Part shown: positions 28,325-37,281 of the stretch, piece by piece
Layout: each line of letters begins with the position of its first letter
Numbering within the stretch: the first letter of the stretch is position 1
NCBI RefSeq assembly: GCF_004682015.1
Contig: NZ_SMLM01000002.1
Span: forward strand, 434,001-498,000
Length of the DNA: 64,000 nucleotides
Source: Ramlibacter henchirensis
Lineage (GTDB): Bacteria; Pseudomonadota; Gammaproteobacteria; Burkholderiales; Burkholderiaceae_C
Direction of reading: 5' to 3'
Program-made: the position numbers and the translations under genes
The notes under the pieces: generated by a model
What the model was told of the DNA's origin: nothing
Seen by the model: only the letters and a program-made list of their open reading frames with translations
The model's database searches: none

Positions 28325-29248
28325 TCAGCCGCCGCGCGGCTGCGCCCCCGGCGTCAGCTCCGTCCCGGTCTGCTTCTCCACCCAGCGCACTAGTTCACTG
28401 ACGCTCGCGCCCGGCCCCGCGGCGTGGTTGGCCATGCGCCAGAGCTGCTGGCCCAGGCCCCAGAGCGGCACGGGCGTGGCGGTCTCGCGTGCCAGTTCGA
28501 CCGCGATGCCCATGTCCTTGAGCATCAGCTCCAGCTTGAACGGGTCGTCAAAGGCCCGGTTGAACACGCGCTGGTTGAAATGCGTCTGCGTGATCCACGA
28601 TCCGCCGGTGGACTCGTTCAGCACATCCACCATCACCTTGGGATCCAGGCCATAGCGCTTGCCGGCGACCAGGCCCTCGGCCGTGTTGGCCAGCGTGACG
28701 GCGGTTATGCAGTTGTTGATGCACTTCATCGCATGGCCGCTGCCGACGTCGCCGAGGTGGAACACCGCCCGGCCCATCACTTCCAGCAAGGGCCGGATGC
28801 GCGCCACGTGCTCCGCGCTGCCTCCCATTATGAAGACCAGCTTGGCTTCCTCGGCGCCCCACTGCGCACCGGAGACCGGCGCATCGACCATTCCGCCGCC
28901 GCGGGAGGCGAGGGCCTTGGCGGTCTCCTCGGTCAACCAGGGCTCGCACGAGGAGGTGTCCAGCACCAGCGCACCCTGGCGCAGGCCGTGGATCACGCCG
29001 TCATCGCCGAGCACCACGTGCTGCACCACGTGGCCATTGGGCAGCATGGTGATGATCACGTCGGAGCGCTGCGCCACCTCGCGCGGTGTGGCCACCGCAA
29101 CGGCGCTGCCGCCCAGCTTTCGCGCCAACTCCTGCCCCACGGAAGCCTTTGCGTCGAGCAGCGTCAGCCGATGGCCCGCCCGGGCCAGGTGCGTGGCCAT
29201 CGGCGTGCCCATGACGCCCAGGCCGATGAAGCCGATGTTCATTGCCAT
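28325..29248 (-). CDS. NAD(P)-dependent beta-hydroxyacid dehydrogenase (GarR/HIBADH family)
   Basis: The 307-residue protein has an N-terminal Rossmann motif [13 protein letters not shown], the substrate-site segment [13 protein letters not shown] and the catalytic lysine in GHAMKCINN. Family members reduce tartronate semialdehyde or oxidise 3-hydroxyisobutyrate. The hydroxypyruvate isomerase 7 kb away would make tartronate semialdehyde, so a GarR-like role is plausible. I use the ATG at 29248 with AGGGGA upstream; the longer frame to 29290 is not conserved-looking. It is divergent from the DUF1028 gene. Confidence 0.9.
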   Translation of the reverse strand: MAMNIGFIGLGVMGTPMATHLARAGHRLTLLDAKASVGQELARKLGGSAVAVATPREVAQRSDVIITMLPNGHVVQHVVLGDDGVIHGLRQGALVLDTSSCEPWLTEETAKALASRGGGMVDAPVSGAQWGAEEAKLVFIMGGSAEHVARIRPLLEVMGRAVFHLGDVGSGHAMKCINNCITAVTLANTAEGLVAGKRYGLDPKVMVDVLNESTGGSWITQTHFNQRVFNRAFDDPFKLELMLKDMGIAVELARETATPVPLWGLGQQLWRMANHAAGPGASVSELVRWVEKQTGTELTPGAQPRGG

Positions 29249-29387
29249 CGTGGTCCCCTTTGGAGCGGAGCCGCACCGGCGCCTGGGCACCAGCGCGGCA
29301 GTTGGTTCTGGTCGCTTTTCTGCAACCTTCCCCCATCGTATTCCCGCGAGCGGAGCAGCTGTCGCTTCCGGCCGATAAGCAATTTGC

Positions 29388-29408
29388 AGTGCTCCAAGCG
29401 CTTTTTTT
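29388..29408 (+). terminator. Terminator-like hairpin in the leader of the DUF1028 gene
   Basis: AGTGCT, a CCA loop and AGCGCT (one G-U pair) are followed by seven T residues ending at 29408, 38 bp before the ATG at 29447. There is no rightward gene upstream for it to terminate, so it may act as an attenuator in the leader or be a chance structure. Outer TTGCA and TGCAA arms could form a competing longer stem. Confidence 0.35.
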
Positions 29409-29446
29409 GCAAGTCCGACGAGCTCCGCTCATGCACGATACGAAAC

Positions 29447-30178
29447 ATGACATTCAGCATCACCGCCCATTGCCGCCGCACCCGCCGCACCGGCATCGCC
29501 ATGGCCACGAGCTCGCCCGCGATCGGCAACCGCTGCGTCTTCGTCGGGCGTGACGGCGCCGTGGCGCTGCAGTCGATGTCGGACCCGCGCCGCGGCGATT
29601 TCGCGCTGCAGCTCCTCTCGGCGGGCCACACGGCGCGCGCCGTGATGCGCGCGTTGCTGCAGGACGATTACTACGCCTCGCAGCGGCAGATCGCGGTGGT
29701 CGACTTCGACGGGCATGCGGAGGCGCACAGCGGCGAGAAGAACATCCCCTGGGCCGGCCACCGGGTCGGCGACGGTTTCGTGGCCATGGGCAACTACATC
29801 GCGGGGCCGCAGGTGATACAGGCGCTGGCCGAGGCCTTCGAGGACAGCGCGGGCCAGGAGTTGGAAGAGCGTCTGCTGCTGTCGCTGGAAGCCGGCCGCG
29901 ACGCGGGCGGCCAGGAGCAGGGCCAGACCTCGGCCGCGCTCCGCACCCACAACGCCGACCAGGGCTGGTCGCGTTGCGATCTCCGCGTGGACGTGCACGA
30001 GGAGCCCATCCGCGAGCTGCGCCGCATCCACGACTGGTACAAGCCCTTCGTGCCCTACTACGAGGAGCGCACGCGCACGGCCGACATGCCGAAGCTGCGC
30101 GATTACCTGGCTTCGATCGGCGCCGAGCGCGAGTTCGGCAAGCCGGTGCCCGTCACCTGGAAAAGCCGCCGGGGTTGA
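29447..30178 (+). CDS. DUF1028 family protein
   Basis: The 243-residue protein matches the DUF1028 family: an MTFSITAHCR start, then ATSSPAIGNRCVFV, MRALLQDDYYASQRQIAVVD, and GDGFVAMGNYIAGPQVI. The family is thought to have an Ntn-hydrolase-like fold and often sits near amino-acid or amide catabolic genes; its reaction is not established. The conserved start decides the ATG at 29447. The last 26 bp overlap the end of the convergent aldo/keto reductase gene. Confidence 0.88.
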   Translation: MTFSITAHCRRTRRTGIAMATSSPAIGNRCVFVGRDGAVALQSMSDPRRGDFALQLLSAGHTARAVMRALLQDDYYASQRQIAVVDFDGHAEAHSGEKNIPWAGHRVGDGFVAMGNYIAGPQVIQALAEAFEDSAGQELEERLLLSLEAGRDAGGQEQGQTSAALRTHNADQGWSRCDLRVDVHEEPIRELRRIHDWYKPFVPYYEERTRTADMPKLRDYLASIGAEREFGKPVPVTWKSRRG

Positions 30179-31259
30179 GCCCCTTGCGGCGGGCCGCCTG
30201 CAGCGTCTCGAACTCGTGGATCCGTTCGGGCTCGAGCGCGCGGAAGACGGGCGCCATCGTGCGGTCCTCGTCGACCAGCGTGATGCGGTCGATCTCGACC
30301 AAGTCCTCTTCCGTGAACCGGACCTCCAGCGCCGAGAGGTTCTCCTGCAGCTGCGCGACCGTGTCCACGCCCGCGATCACCGTCGAGACGGTCGGCCGCG
30401 ACAGCAGCCAGCCCAGCGCCAGCTGCGCGAGCGTCCAGCCGCGCTCCCGCGCGAAAGCCGCGAGTTGCTCCTGCACATCGAAATTGCGAGCCGACTGCCA
30501 TGCCGGCGTGTTCGGGTTGAGCGCCTGCCGCGAACCTTGCGCGGGCGCGGACGAACGCGTGTACGCCCCCGCCAGCAGGCCGCCCGCGAGGGGGAAGTAC
30601 GGGATCAGCCCGATGCCATGCCTGAGCAGGAACGGCTCCATGCGTTTCTCGAGGTCGCGGTACAGCAGGTTGTAGTGCTCCTGCGTGCTCACGAACTCGC
30701 ACCAGCCGCGCTGGCGCGACGTCATGACGGCTTCGCACAGCTCCCACTCGTACAGGTTCGACGCGCCGATGTAGCGCACCTTGCCGGCGCGCACGAGGTC
30801 GTCCAGCGCGCGCAGCGTCTCCTCGATCGGCGTCGAGCGGTCCGGCCAGTGCAGCTGGTAAAGGTCGATGTGGTCCGTGCGCAGGCGCTTGAGGCTTCCC
30901 TCGCAGGCCTGGACGATCGCCAGCCGCGACGCCCCTGCCTCGTGCGGCCCGGGCCCGACGCGCTGGCCGAACTTGGTGGCGATCACCGCCTGCTCGCGCC
31001 GGCCGGCCAGCGCCTGCCCCAGGCACTCCTCCGAGCGGCCGAGGCCGTAGCTGTTGGACGTGTCGAAGTAGTTGATGCCGCGCTCGAGGGCGGCATCCAC
31101 GATGCGCGCGGCGGTGGGTCCGTCCACCACGCTGCCGAACGGGATGCATCCGATGCCGATCGCCGACGCGCGCAGTCCGGAACGGCCGACAGCGCGGTAT
31201 TCCATGTCCGACCGCGCGCCGCCGCTGAAGCCGATCTGCGGGCCGGCCGGCGGACTCAT
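30153..31259 (-). CDS. Aldo/keto reductase
   Basis: The 368-residue NADPH-dependent reductase shows the catalytic tetrad: Asp and Tyr in FDTSNSYGLGRSE, Lys in VIATKFG and His in LYQLHWPDRS. The conserved domain begins MEYRAVGRSGL at 31205, but an ATG at 31259 overlaps the previous stop as ATGA, which favours the longer form. It closes a three-gene leftward operon with an alpha/beta hydrolase homologue and an NMT1-type binding protein. Substrate unknown. Confidence 0.88.
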   Translation of the reverse strand: MSPPAGPQIGFSGGARSDMEYRAVGRSGLRASAIGIGCIPFGSVVDGPTAARIVDAALERGINYFDTSNSYGLGRSEECLGQALAGRREQAVIATKFGQRVGPGPHEAGASRLAIVQACEGSLKRLRTDHIDLYQLHWPDRSTPIEETLRALDDLVRAGKVRYIGASNLYEWELCEAVMTSRQRGWCEFVSTQEHYNLLYRDLEKRMEPFLLRHGIGLIPYFPLAGGLLAGAYTRSSAPAQGSRQALNPNTPAWQSARNFDVQEQLAAFARERGWTLAQLALGWLLSRPTVSTVIAGVDTVAQLQENLSALEVRFTEEDLVEIDRITLVDEDRTMAPVFRALEPERIHEFETLQAARRKGLNPGGFSR

Positions 31260-32035
31260 GCGGCGAACGCCTGCAGAGCCGCGACGTATTCGGCCGACTT
31301 CTCCACGTGCGGCAGGTGGCCGCATTCGCGCAGCAACTGCAGCCTCGCGCCCGGGATCAGGGACTCCCAGACGCGGCCCTGCGCCACGGGCACCGGCCGG
31401 TCCTGCTCACCCCACAGCAGCAGGACCGGCACGTCGATGCGGTGCAGCCATTTGTGCAGGTGCGGATCGGTGAACGCCGTCGCGCGCGCGAGCCGCTCCA
31501 GGCTCTGCCGGTTCTTCTTCGCGATCGGACTCGCGTGCGCTTCGGCGGCGCGCTGGCGGGCGGCCGCCGCGAGCTTCGGGTCATGGAACAGGTAGTCCGC
31601 CATCTGCGTGTCGTCGACCGAGAACACGTCCAGCGTCGGCGCGTGCGGCACGTGCAGTCCCGTCGCGCCCGCGAGCGCCAGCCGGGCGATGCGCGACGTG
31701 TCACGCACCGCCACCTCGGCGGCGATCCAGCCACCGAGCGCCTGGCCGACGACATAGACGCCCCTGAGATCGAGCGCACGCAGGAAGTCGAGATAGAAGT
31801 AGGCGACGTCGTGGATGTTGTCCAGCCACGGCGGCACATCGGTGAGGCCGAACCCCGGATGCTCGGGCGCGAGCACCTCGAACCGCTTGGCCAGCTCGTT
31901 CATGAATGGCAGCGGCGCGGGCACGCCCTGCGCGCCGTGCAGGAAGAGCAGCGGCGGCCCCTCGCCGCCACGCCAGAGGCTGGTGCGGCAACCGTCGACC
32001 GTGACGAACGAATGGGAGAGCGCGGGAGCCGTCAC
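31256..32035 (-). CDS. Alpha/beta hydrolase homologue lacking the serine nucleophile
   Basis: The 259-residue protein has the alpha/beta-hydrolase fold with FLHGAQG, a late acid in WGEQDRPV and a histidine in CGHLPH. The nucleophile elbow reads GQALGG at 97-102, with Ala99 where the Ser (GHSLGG) is expected; the codon is GCG, one base from TCG. The fold is otherwise intact and the frame undisturbed. It is probably not a classical serine hydrolase and could be a binding protein, a cofactor-free dioxygenase or lyase, or an inactivated enzyme. It directly abuts the binding-protein gene and overlaps the aldo/keto reductase by 4 bp. Confidence 0.88.
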   Translation of the reverse strand: MTAPALSHSFVTVDGCRTSLWRGGEGPPLLFLHGAQGVPAPLPFMNELAKRFEVLAPEHPGFGLTDVPPWLDNIHDVAYFYLDFLRALDLRGVYVVGQALGGWIAAEVAVRDTSRIARLALAGATGLHVPHAPTLDVFSVDDTQMADYLFHDPKLAAAARQRAAEAHASPIAKKNRQSLERLARATAFTDPHLHKWLHRIDVPVLLLWGEQDRPVPVAQGRVWESLIPGARLQLLRECGHLPHVEKSAEYVAALQAFAA

Positions 32036-32998
32036 TCAGTTGCCCCTTGCGACCGGCGCGATGAACTTGGCGGCATCCAGTGGCGCCTGCAGCATGCCGT
32101 GCGCGCGCATCACCTCCGTGGTTTTCTGGATCTGCTCGACGTTGACGTTCATCGGCAGCGGCTGCAGCTTGATCTCGCTGACCGTCGCGACGGGCAGCCG
32201 GGTGAACTCGGCCACGATCTCGTGCAGCTGCGGGTTGGTGCGGTTGTCGTTGAACCACGTGATGCCCTTGCGCAGGGCCCGCGCGAACTTCGCCACGACC
32301 TCCGGGTTCTTCTCCACGAAATCGGCCGTGGTCACGTACTGGCCGACGTCCATGCCGGGCTGCACCTCGATGAACGGCGAGCCGACGATCGCCAGCTCCG
32401 GATCGCGCAGGAACGCGGTCTTGAACGGCTCGCCCGTGATGCCCGCATCGATCTGCTTGCGCTTGATCGCATCGGCCAGCTGCGGGAACGGCACTTCGCG
32501 GTAGGTCACCTTCTCGGGGTCGCCGCCGCGCGCCTTGACCCATGCGCGCGCGTAGAGCCAGTTGATGCCGTTGCGCGTGTTCACGCCGATCGCCTTGCCT
32601 TCGAAGTCGGACGGCTTCTGCCAGCTGTCCGCCTTGCGGCCGATCAGCACCGACACGGTGGGACTGTCGGGGAAGTTCGTGGCCGGCGCGATCACGCGCA
32701 CCGGCAAGCCCTGGCCCGCGGCCAGCATGGTGGAGACGACGTTGCCGAAGGTGATGTCGACCGAGCCGCCGATCACGGCCGGGATGCCGACCGCGCCGCC
32801 GGCGGTGGGCGAGGTGTCGACCTGCAAGCCCTCCTGCTCGAAGAATCCCAGCTTGCGCGCCACGATCAACGGCGCCGCGTCGATGATGGGGATGATGCTC
32901 ACGCGCAGCGTCTTCAGTTCGGCGGCGTGGGCGGCGCCCGCGAACAGGCCGCAGAGGGAGGCGCTGGCAGCCAGCGCGAGGCTCATCAGGAATTTCAC
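32036..32998 (-). CDS. NMT1/SsuA-type ABC transporter substrate-binding protein
   Basis: The 320-residue protein starts at a GTG with AAGGAG upstream. A signal peptide ends at AAHA (residue 25). The mature part (LKTLRVSIIPIIDAAPLIVARKLGFFEQEGL) matches the NMT1/SsuA/TauA group that binds sulfonates, thiamin precursors, aromatic acids and similar ligands. Its own permease and ATPase genes are not in the window. It is the first gene of a leftward operon and shares its promoter region with a rightward Bug gene. Confidence 0.9.
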   Translation of the reverse strand: MKFLMSLALAASASLCGLFAGAAHAAELKTLRVSIIPIIDAAPLIVARKLGFFEQEGLQVDTSPTAGGAVGIPAVIGGSVDITFGNVVSTMLAAGQGLPVRVIAPATNFPDSPTVSVLIGRKADSWQKPSDFEGKAIGVNTRNGINWLYARAWVKARGGDPEKVTYREVPFPQLADAIKRKQIDAGITGEPFKTAFLRDPELAIVGSPFIEVQPGMDVGQYVTTADFVEKNPEVVAKFARALRKGITWFNDNRTNPQLHEIVAEFTRLPVATVSEIKLQPLPMNVNVEQIQKTTEVMRAHGMLQAPLDAAKFIAPVARGN

Positions 32999-33029
32999 GG
33001 GGGGACTCCTTCCAAAGGGAAGCCGATAA

Positions 33030-33055
33030 ATCGATCAGTTCAGAATAATCGATTA
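33030..33055. promoter_or_regulatory. ATCGAT-N12-ATCGAT element between divergent transport genes
   Basis: ATCGAT occurs at 33030-33035 and 33048-33053, 18 bp apart; the second lies in the perfect 10-base palindrome TAATCGATTA (33046-33055). The same pair with the same 18 bp spacing occurs at 49100-49123. It lies in the 179 bp between the leftward NMT1-type gene and the rightward Bug gene and is strikingly AT-rich for this DNA, so it is a probable regulator site. Nothing else is clear in the gap. Confidence 0.55.
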
Positions 33056-33177
33056 AACTGGCCCACGCAACGCGGCACCCCGGCCATAAGGAGATTCGCG
33101 GGCTCCCTCAGGATTTTTGGGAAGGCCGCAAGGGGTGCGCAGCCACAATCCGCGACAGTTCCCCTGGAGGTCTCGAC

Positions 33178-34149
33178 ATGCTTTCCTTCCTCTGCCGCAT
33201 GGTTCCCGCCCTCCTGCTGGCGGCGTCCATCGTTCCCTCGGCTGTCGCGCAGACCGCCTTCCCGAACAAGGCCGTCACCATCGTCGTGCCGTTCCCGCCG
33301 GGCGGCTCGATGGATGCGCTGGGCCGCATCTCGGCCGAGAAGCTCTCGGCGGTGTGGGGCCAGCCGGTCCTGGTCGACAACCGCGCGGGCGCGGGCGGCC
33401 TGGTCGGCGCGCAGCGGGTGAAGGGTTCGCCGCCCGACGGCTACACGCTGCTGCTGACCAACTCGGCGCTGATCCAGAACGTGGTGGGCGCGGCGGCCGC
33501 CAACCCGCCCTACGACCCGATCAAGGATTTCGAACCCGTCCTGCACATGACGCACGCTCCGGTGGTGTTCGTCGTCAATCCGAAGCTGCCGGTGAAGAAC
33601 CTGCAGGACTTCGTGGAGCTGGTCAAGCGCGAGCCGAAGAAGCATTCCTTCGGCTCGGGCGGCGTCAACCAGACGCTGCACCTGCTGGGCGCCACCTTCA
33701 ACGAAGCGGCCGGCCTGGACATGGCGCATGTGCCGCAGAAGGGCGACGGACCGCTGCTCAACGACATCATCGCCGGCCACGTGTCCGGCGGCTTCGCCAC
33801 CATCGCCACCGCCGGGCCGCACATCGCGGGCGGCACCGTGCGCGCGCTCGGCGTCGTGGGCCCGCGTTCGGCCCTGCTGCCGGACGTGCCGAGCTTCAAG
33901 GAACTCGGCTACCCGCAGCTGGACGTGGTGGGCTGGTTCGGCATGTTCGCGCCCGCGGGCACGCCCAAGCCCGTCGTCGACAGGATCGCGGGCGACATCG
34001 CCAGCGTGCTGAAGATGCCCGACGTCGCCGCCAAGCTGCGCGGCATGTCGCTCACGCCGACGGCGCTGCCGCCGGCGGAATTCGGCAGCATCGTCAAGCG
34101 CGACCTCGGCTACTGGGACACGGTCGTGAAGAAGGTGGGCGAGAAGTGA
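33178..34149 (+). CDS. Bug/TctC family tripartite tricarboxylate transporter binding protein
   Basis: The 323-residue exported protein has a signal peptide ending near AVAQ (residue 24) and the Bug core: NKAVTIVVPFPPGGSMDALGR, VLVDNRAGAGG, PPDGYTLL and FGSGGVNQTLHLLG. GGAGGT lies 6 bases before the ATG. It heads the rightward amidohydrolase-amidase-dioxygenase operon and overlaps the next gene by 4 bp (GTGA). The operon suggests an amide or aromatic acid ligand. No TctAB partner is in the window. Confidence 0.93.
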   Translation: MLSFLCRMVPALLLAASIVPSAVAQTAFPNKAVTIVVPFPPGGSMDALGRISAEKLSAVWGQPVLVDNRAGAGGLVGAQRVKGSPPDGYTLLLTNSALIQNVVGAAAANPPYDPIKDFEPVLHMTHAPVVFVVNPKLPVKNLQDFVELVKREPKKHSFGSGGVNQTLHLLGATFNEAAGLDMAHVPQKGDGPLLNDIIAGHVSGGFATIATAGPHIAGGTVRALGVVGPRSALLPDVPSFKELGYPQLDVVGWFGMFAPAGTPKPVVDRIAGDIASVLKMPDVAAKLRGMSLTPTALPPAEFGSIVKRDLGYWDTVVKKVGEK

Positions 34150-35816
34150 GCTTGCGCGCCGACCAGGTCCTGCTAGGCAACGTTCTCACGCTGGACGGCA
34201 ACGGCTCGCGCGCCGAGGCGGTCGCGATCGCCAACGGCCGCGTGCTGGCCACCGGCACGCGCCAAGCCATGCTCGAGCTCCGCGGGCCGCACACCGCGGT
34301 GTCCGACTTCACTGGGTCGACGCTCGTCCCCGGCTTCAACGACGCGCACGCCCACATGGACACGCTGGGCACGCGCCAGCTGCGTCCCACCCTGGAGGGC
34401 GCGCGCAGCATCGCGGAAGTGCAGGACCGCATCCGCGTACTCGCGCGCAGCACGCCCAGGGGCGAGTGGATCGTCACGATGCCGGTGGGCAATCCGCCCT
34501 ACTACTTCGACGCGCCGGCCACGCTGGCCGAAGGGCGGCTGCCCAACCGGCACGAGCTGGACGCCGCCGCGCCGGAGCACCCGGTCTACATCCTGGCGCC
34601 AGGCGGCTACTGGGGCGAGCCGCCCTGCCACTCGGCCATGAACTCGCTGGCCCTGCAGCGCAACGGCATCACCCGCGACACGGTGCCGTCGAACCCGAAC
34701 ACGGTGATCGAGAAGGACGAACGCGGCGAGCCGCTCGGCACCTTCGTCGAGAAGAGCTACGTCAACACGCTCGAGGCCGACCTGCTGCCCGCCGTGCCCC
34801 GCTTCACCTACGAGCAGCGCCGCGACGGCATCCGCCAGGCGATGGACCTGTACCACCGCATGGGCACGACGAGCATCTACGAGGGGCACGGCAGCGCGCC
34901 CGAGGTGATCGCGGCCTACCGCGAACTGTGGGAGCGCGGCGACCTCACGATGCGCACCGCCATGGTCCTCAGCCCGCGCTGGCGGTCGCTCGAAGACGCG
35001 GCCGCCGCGATGCGCGACTGGATGCCGACCATGCGCGGCCGCGGCATGGGCGACGCGATGTTCCGCGTCTCGGGCGTCTTCATCGCGCACGGCGGCGACC
35101 CGTGCGTGGCGCGCATCCAGCAGCGCGACCTGGCCTACATGGGCTGGTCGGGCTACGTGCAGCAGGTCAACTCCACCGAGGACTTCGAGGCACTGTGCAT
35201 GCTGGCGGGCGAGTACGACCTGCGGATGCACACCATCGTGTCCGACAAGCTCGCGAAGGTCGCACCCGTGATGGAGCGTGTCGCGCGCCGTTTCCCGATC
35301 GGCGAGCGGCGCTGGGTGCTGGAGCACATCAGCCGCTCCGCGCCGGAAGAACTGGCCACCGTGAGGCGGCTCGGCGTCGCCACGACGCTGATCCCGGCGC
35401 AGTACGTGTGGAAGCACGGCACGCCGTTCCTGCGCTTCGGCGAACAGGAGATGGACCATCTCTCGCCCGCGAAACAGCTGTTCGAGATGGGCGTGCCGGT
35501 CGCGGCGGGCACCGATGCCGTGCCGTACAACCCGCTGTTCTGCCTGTGGTCGATGGTGACGCGGCGCGAACGCACGACCGGCCGCGTCATGGGCGAAGGC
35601 GGCAAGGTGCCGCCCGAAACCGCGCTGCGCATCCTGACGCAAGGCGGCGCCTATCTCACCTTCGAGGAGAACGAGAAGGGCCGGCTGGTCGCGGGCCAGC
35701 ACGCCGACATTGCGGTGCTGTCGGCGGACCCGCTCGAAGTGCAGCCCGACGCATTGCGCGACATCACCTGCCGCGCCACGATGGTCGCCGGCCGCTGGGT
35801 GCACGGGGCGCAATGA
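34146..35816 (+). CDS. YtcJ-like amidohydrolase (amidohydrolase_3 family)
   Basis: The 556-residue protein belongs to the large amidohydrolase_3 group. It has the metal motif NDAHAHMD near residue 60, a long insert domain, the HIS segment in VLEHISRS and the aspartate in AAGTDAVPYNP, then a C-terminal beta-sandwich closing strand (GQHADIAVLSADPLE). I place the start at GTG 34146, which overlaps the Bug stop as GTGA; there is no ATG before the conserved VLLGNVLTLDGNG start. Relatives cleave cyclic or linear amides. Confidence 0.88.
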   Translation: MSLRADQVLLGNVLTLDGNGSRAEAVAIANGRVLATGTRQAMLELRGPHTAVSDFTGSTLVPGFNDAHAHMDTLGTRQLRPTLEGARSIAEVQDRIRVLARSTPRGEWIVTMPVGNPPYYFDAPATLAEGRLPNRHELDAAAPEHPVYILAPGGYWGEPPCHSAMNSLALQRNGITRDTVPSNPNTVIEKDERGEPLGTFVEKSYVNTLEADLLPAVPRFTYEQRRDGIRQAMDLYHRMGTTSIYEGHGSAPEVIAAYRELWERGDLTMRTAMVLSPRWRSLEDAAAAMRDWMPTMRGRGMGDAMFRVSGVFIAHGGDPCVARIQQRDLAYMGWSGYVQQVNSTEDFEALCMLAGEYDLRMHTIVSDKLAKVAPVMERVARRFPIGERRWVLEHISRSAPEELATVRRLGVATTLIPAQYVWKHGTPFLRFGEQEMDHLSPAKQLFEMGVPVAAGTDAVPYNPLFCLWSMVTRRERTTGRVMGEGGKVPPETALRILTQGGAYLTFEENEKGRLVAGQHADIAVLSADPLEVQPDALRDITCRATMVAGRWVHGAQ

Positions 35817-37261
35817 TGGAACTGGCCTACGCATCCGCCGTCGAGCTCGCGAGGGGCCTGCGCGAACGCCGCTACGGCAGCCGCGAGCTGCTGGAGCTGT
35901 ACCTGCGGCGGGTCGAGACGCTCGACTCGAAACTCAACGCGGTGGTGGCGCGCGATTTCGAGCGCGCGCGCGCGCTCGCCGACGCGGCCGACGCGGCGCT
36001 CGCGCGCGGCGACGTGCCGGGCCCGCTGCACGGCCTGCCGATGACGGTGAAGGAATCCTTCGATGTCGCCGGCCTGCCCACCACCTGGGGCAACCCCGCC
36101 CACCGCAACAACATCGCGGCGGCCGACGCCGAAGCGGTGCGGCGGCTCAAGGCCGCGGGCGCGGTGGTGTTCGGCAAGACCAACATACCGCTGATGCTGG
36201 CCGACTGGCAGAGCTTCAACGAGATCCACGGCGCGACGAACAACCCCTGGGACCTGTCGCGCACGCCCGGGGGCTCCTCCGGCGGATCGGCCGCGGCGCT
36301 GGCAGCAGGCCTGGCCGGATTCGAATACGGCAGCGACATCGGCGGCTCGCTGCGCATCCCGGCGCACTTCTGCGGCGTGTACGCGCACAAGCCGAGCTGG
36401 GGCGTCGTGCCGCCCGCCGGCCACTGGGTGTCGGCGGGGCCGCGCACCGACATCTCGGTCGTCGGGCCGATGGGCCGCAGCGCGGCGGACCTGCAGCTCG
36501 GCCTGGAACTGACGGCCGGCCCGGACGGCGCCGACGCGCGCGCCTGGAAGCTGGAGCTGCCGCCCTGCCCGCACACGACGCCGCGCGGCTTCCGCGTCGC
36601 CGTGCTGCTGGATGCGGCGCCCGCCGAAGTCGACGGTGAAGTGCAGGCCGCCGTGGAAGCGGCCGCGCGCTTCCTCGAACGCGAGGGCGCGAAGGTGTCC
36701 TGGGACGCACGCCCCGATCTCGACTTCGACGCCGTCTCGCGCGACGCCACGCTGCTGATCCGCGCGACCACGTCCGGCCGCATGCCGCCCGCCGATTACG
36801 AACGCTTCCAGCAGGAGCGCGCCGCGCTCGATCCCGCCGACGACCGCTATCCGGCCCGCTTCGCTCGCGGCATTGCCGCCACCCATCGCGACTGGCTGCA
36901 GGCGAACGCCCGCCGCTACGCCATGCAGAAGGCCTGGGAGCGGTTCTTCTCCGATCACGACGTGCTGCTGTGCCCAGCCGCCTCGACCGTCGCCTTCAAG
37001 CACGACCACTCGCTGCCGCGCCACGAGCGGCTGGTGCCGGTGAACGGCCGCATGCTGCCCTCGATCGACCAGGTCTTCTGGGCCGGCCTCGCGGGCATCC
37101 CCTACCTGCCCGCCACCGTGGCGCCCGCCGGCCGCTCGCGCGAAGGCCTGCCGATCGGCGTGCAGATCATCGGCCGGCAGTACGCCGACCTCACCTGCAT
37201 CGCACTCGCGCGCATGCTCGAACTTGGCTTCCGCGGCTTCGAGCCGCCGCCCTTTCCCTGA
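35813..37261 (+). CDS. Amidase (amidase-signature family)
   Basis: The 482-residue enzyme carries the amidase-signature Ser-cisSer-Lys triad: Lys80 in PMTVKESFD, Ser155 in PGGSSGGSAAA and Ser179 in DIGGSLRIP. It hydrolyses a carboxamide to acid and ammonia in the cytosol. Its ATG overlaps the preceding stop (ATGATG; the second ATG is also possible). It is a close paralogue of the amidase at 50138, with the same length and long identical stretches, yet sits in a different operon. Downstream genes suggest the acid product feeds a ring-cleavage step. Confidence 0.92.
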   Translation: MMELAYASAVELARGLRERRYGSRELLELYLRRVETLDSKLNAVVARDFERARALADAADAALARGDVPGPLHGLPMTVKESFDVAGLPTTWGNPAHRNNIAAADAEAVRRLKAAGAVVFGKTNIPLMLADWQSFNEIHGATNNPWDLSRTPGGSSGGSAAALAAGLAGFEYGSDIGGSLRIPAHFCGVYAHKPSWGVVPPAGHWVSAGPRTDISVVGPMGRSAADLQLGLELTAGPDGADARAWKLELPPCPHTTPRGFRVAVLLDAAPAEVDGEVQAAVEAAARFLEREGAKVSWDARPDLDFDAVSRDATLLIRATTSGRMPPADYERFQQERAALDPADDRYPARFARGIAATHRDWLQANARRYAMQKAWERFFSDHDVLLCPAASTVAFKHDHSLPRHERLVPVNGRMLPSIDQVFWAGLAGIPYLPATVAPAGRSREGLPIGVQIIGRQYADLTCIALARMLELGFRGFEPPPFP

Positions 37262-37281
37262 GACACCCAAGGAGCAACACC

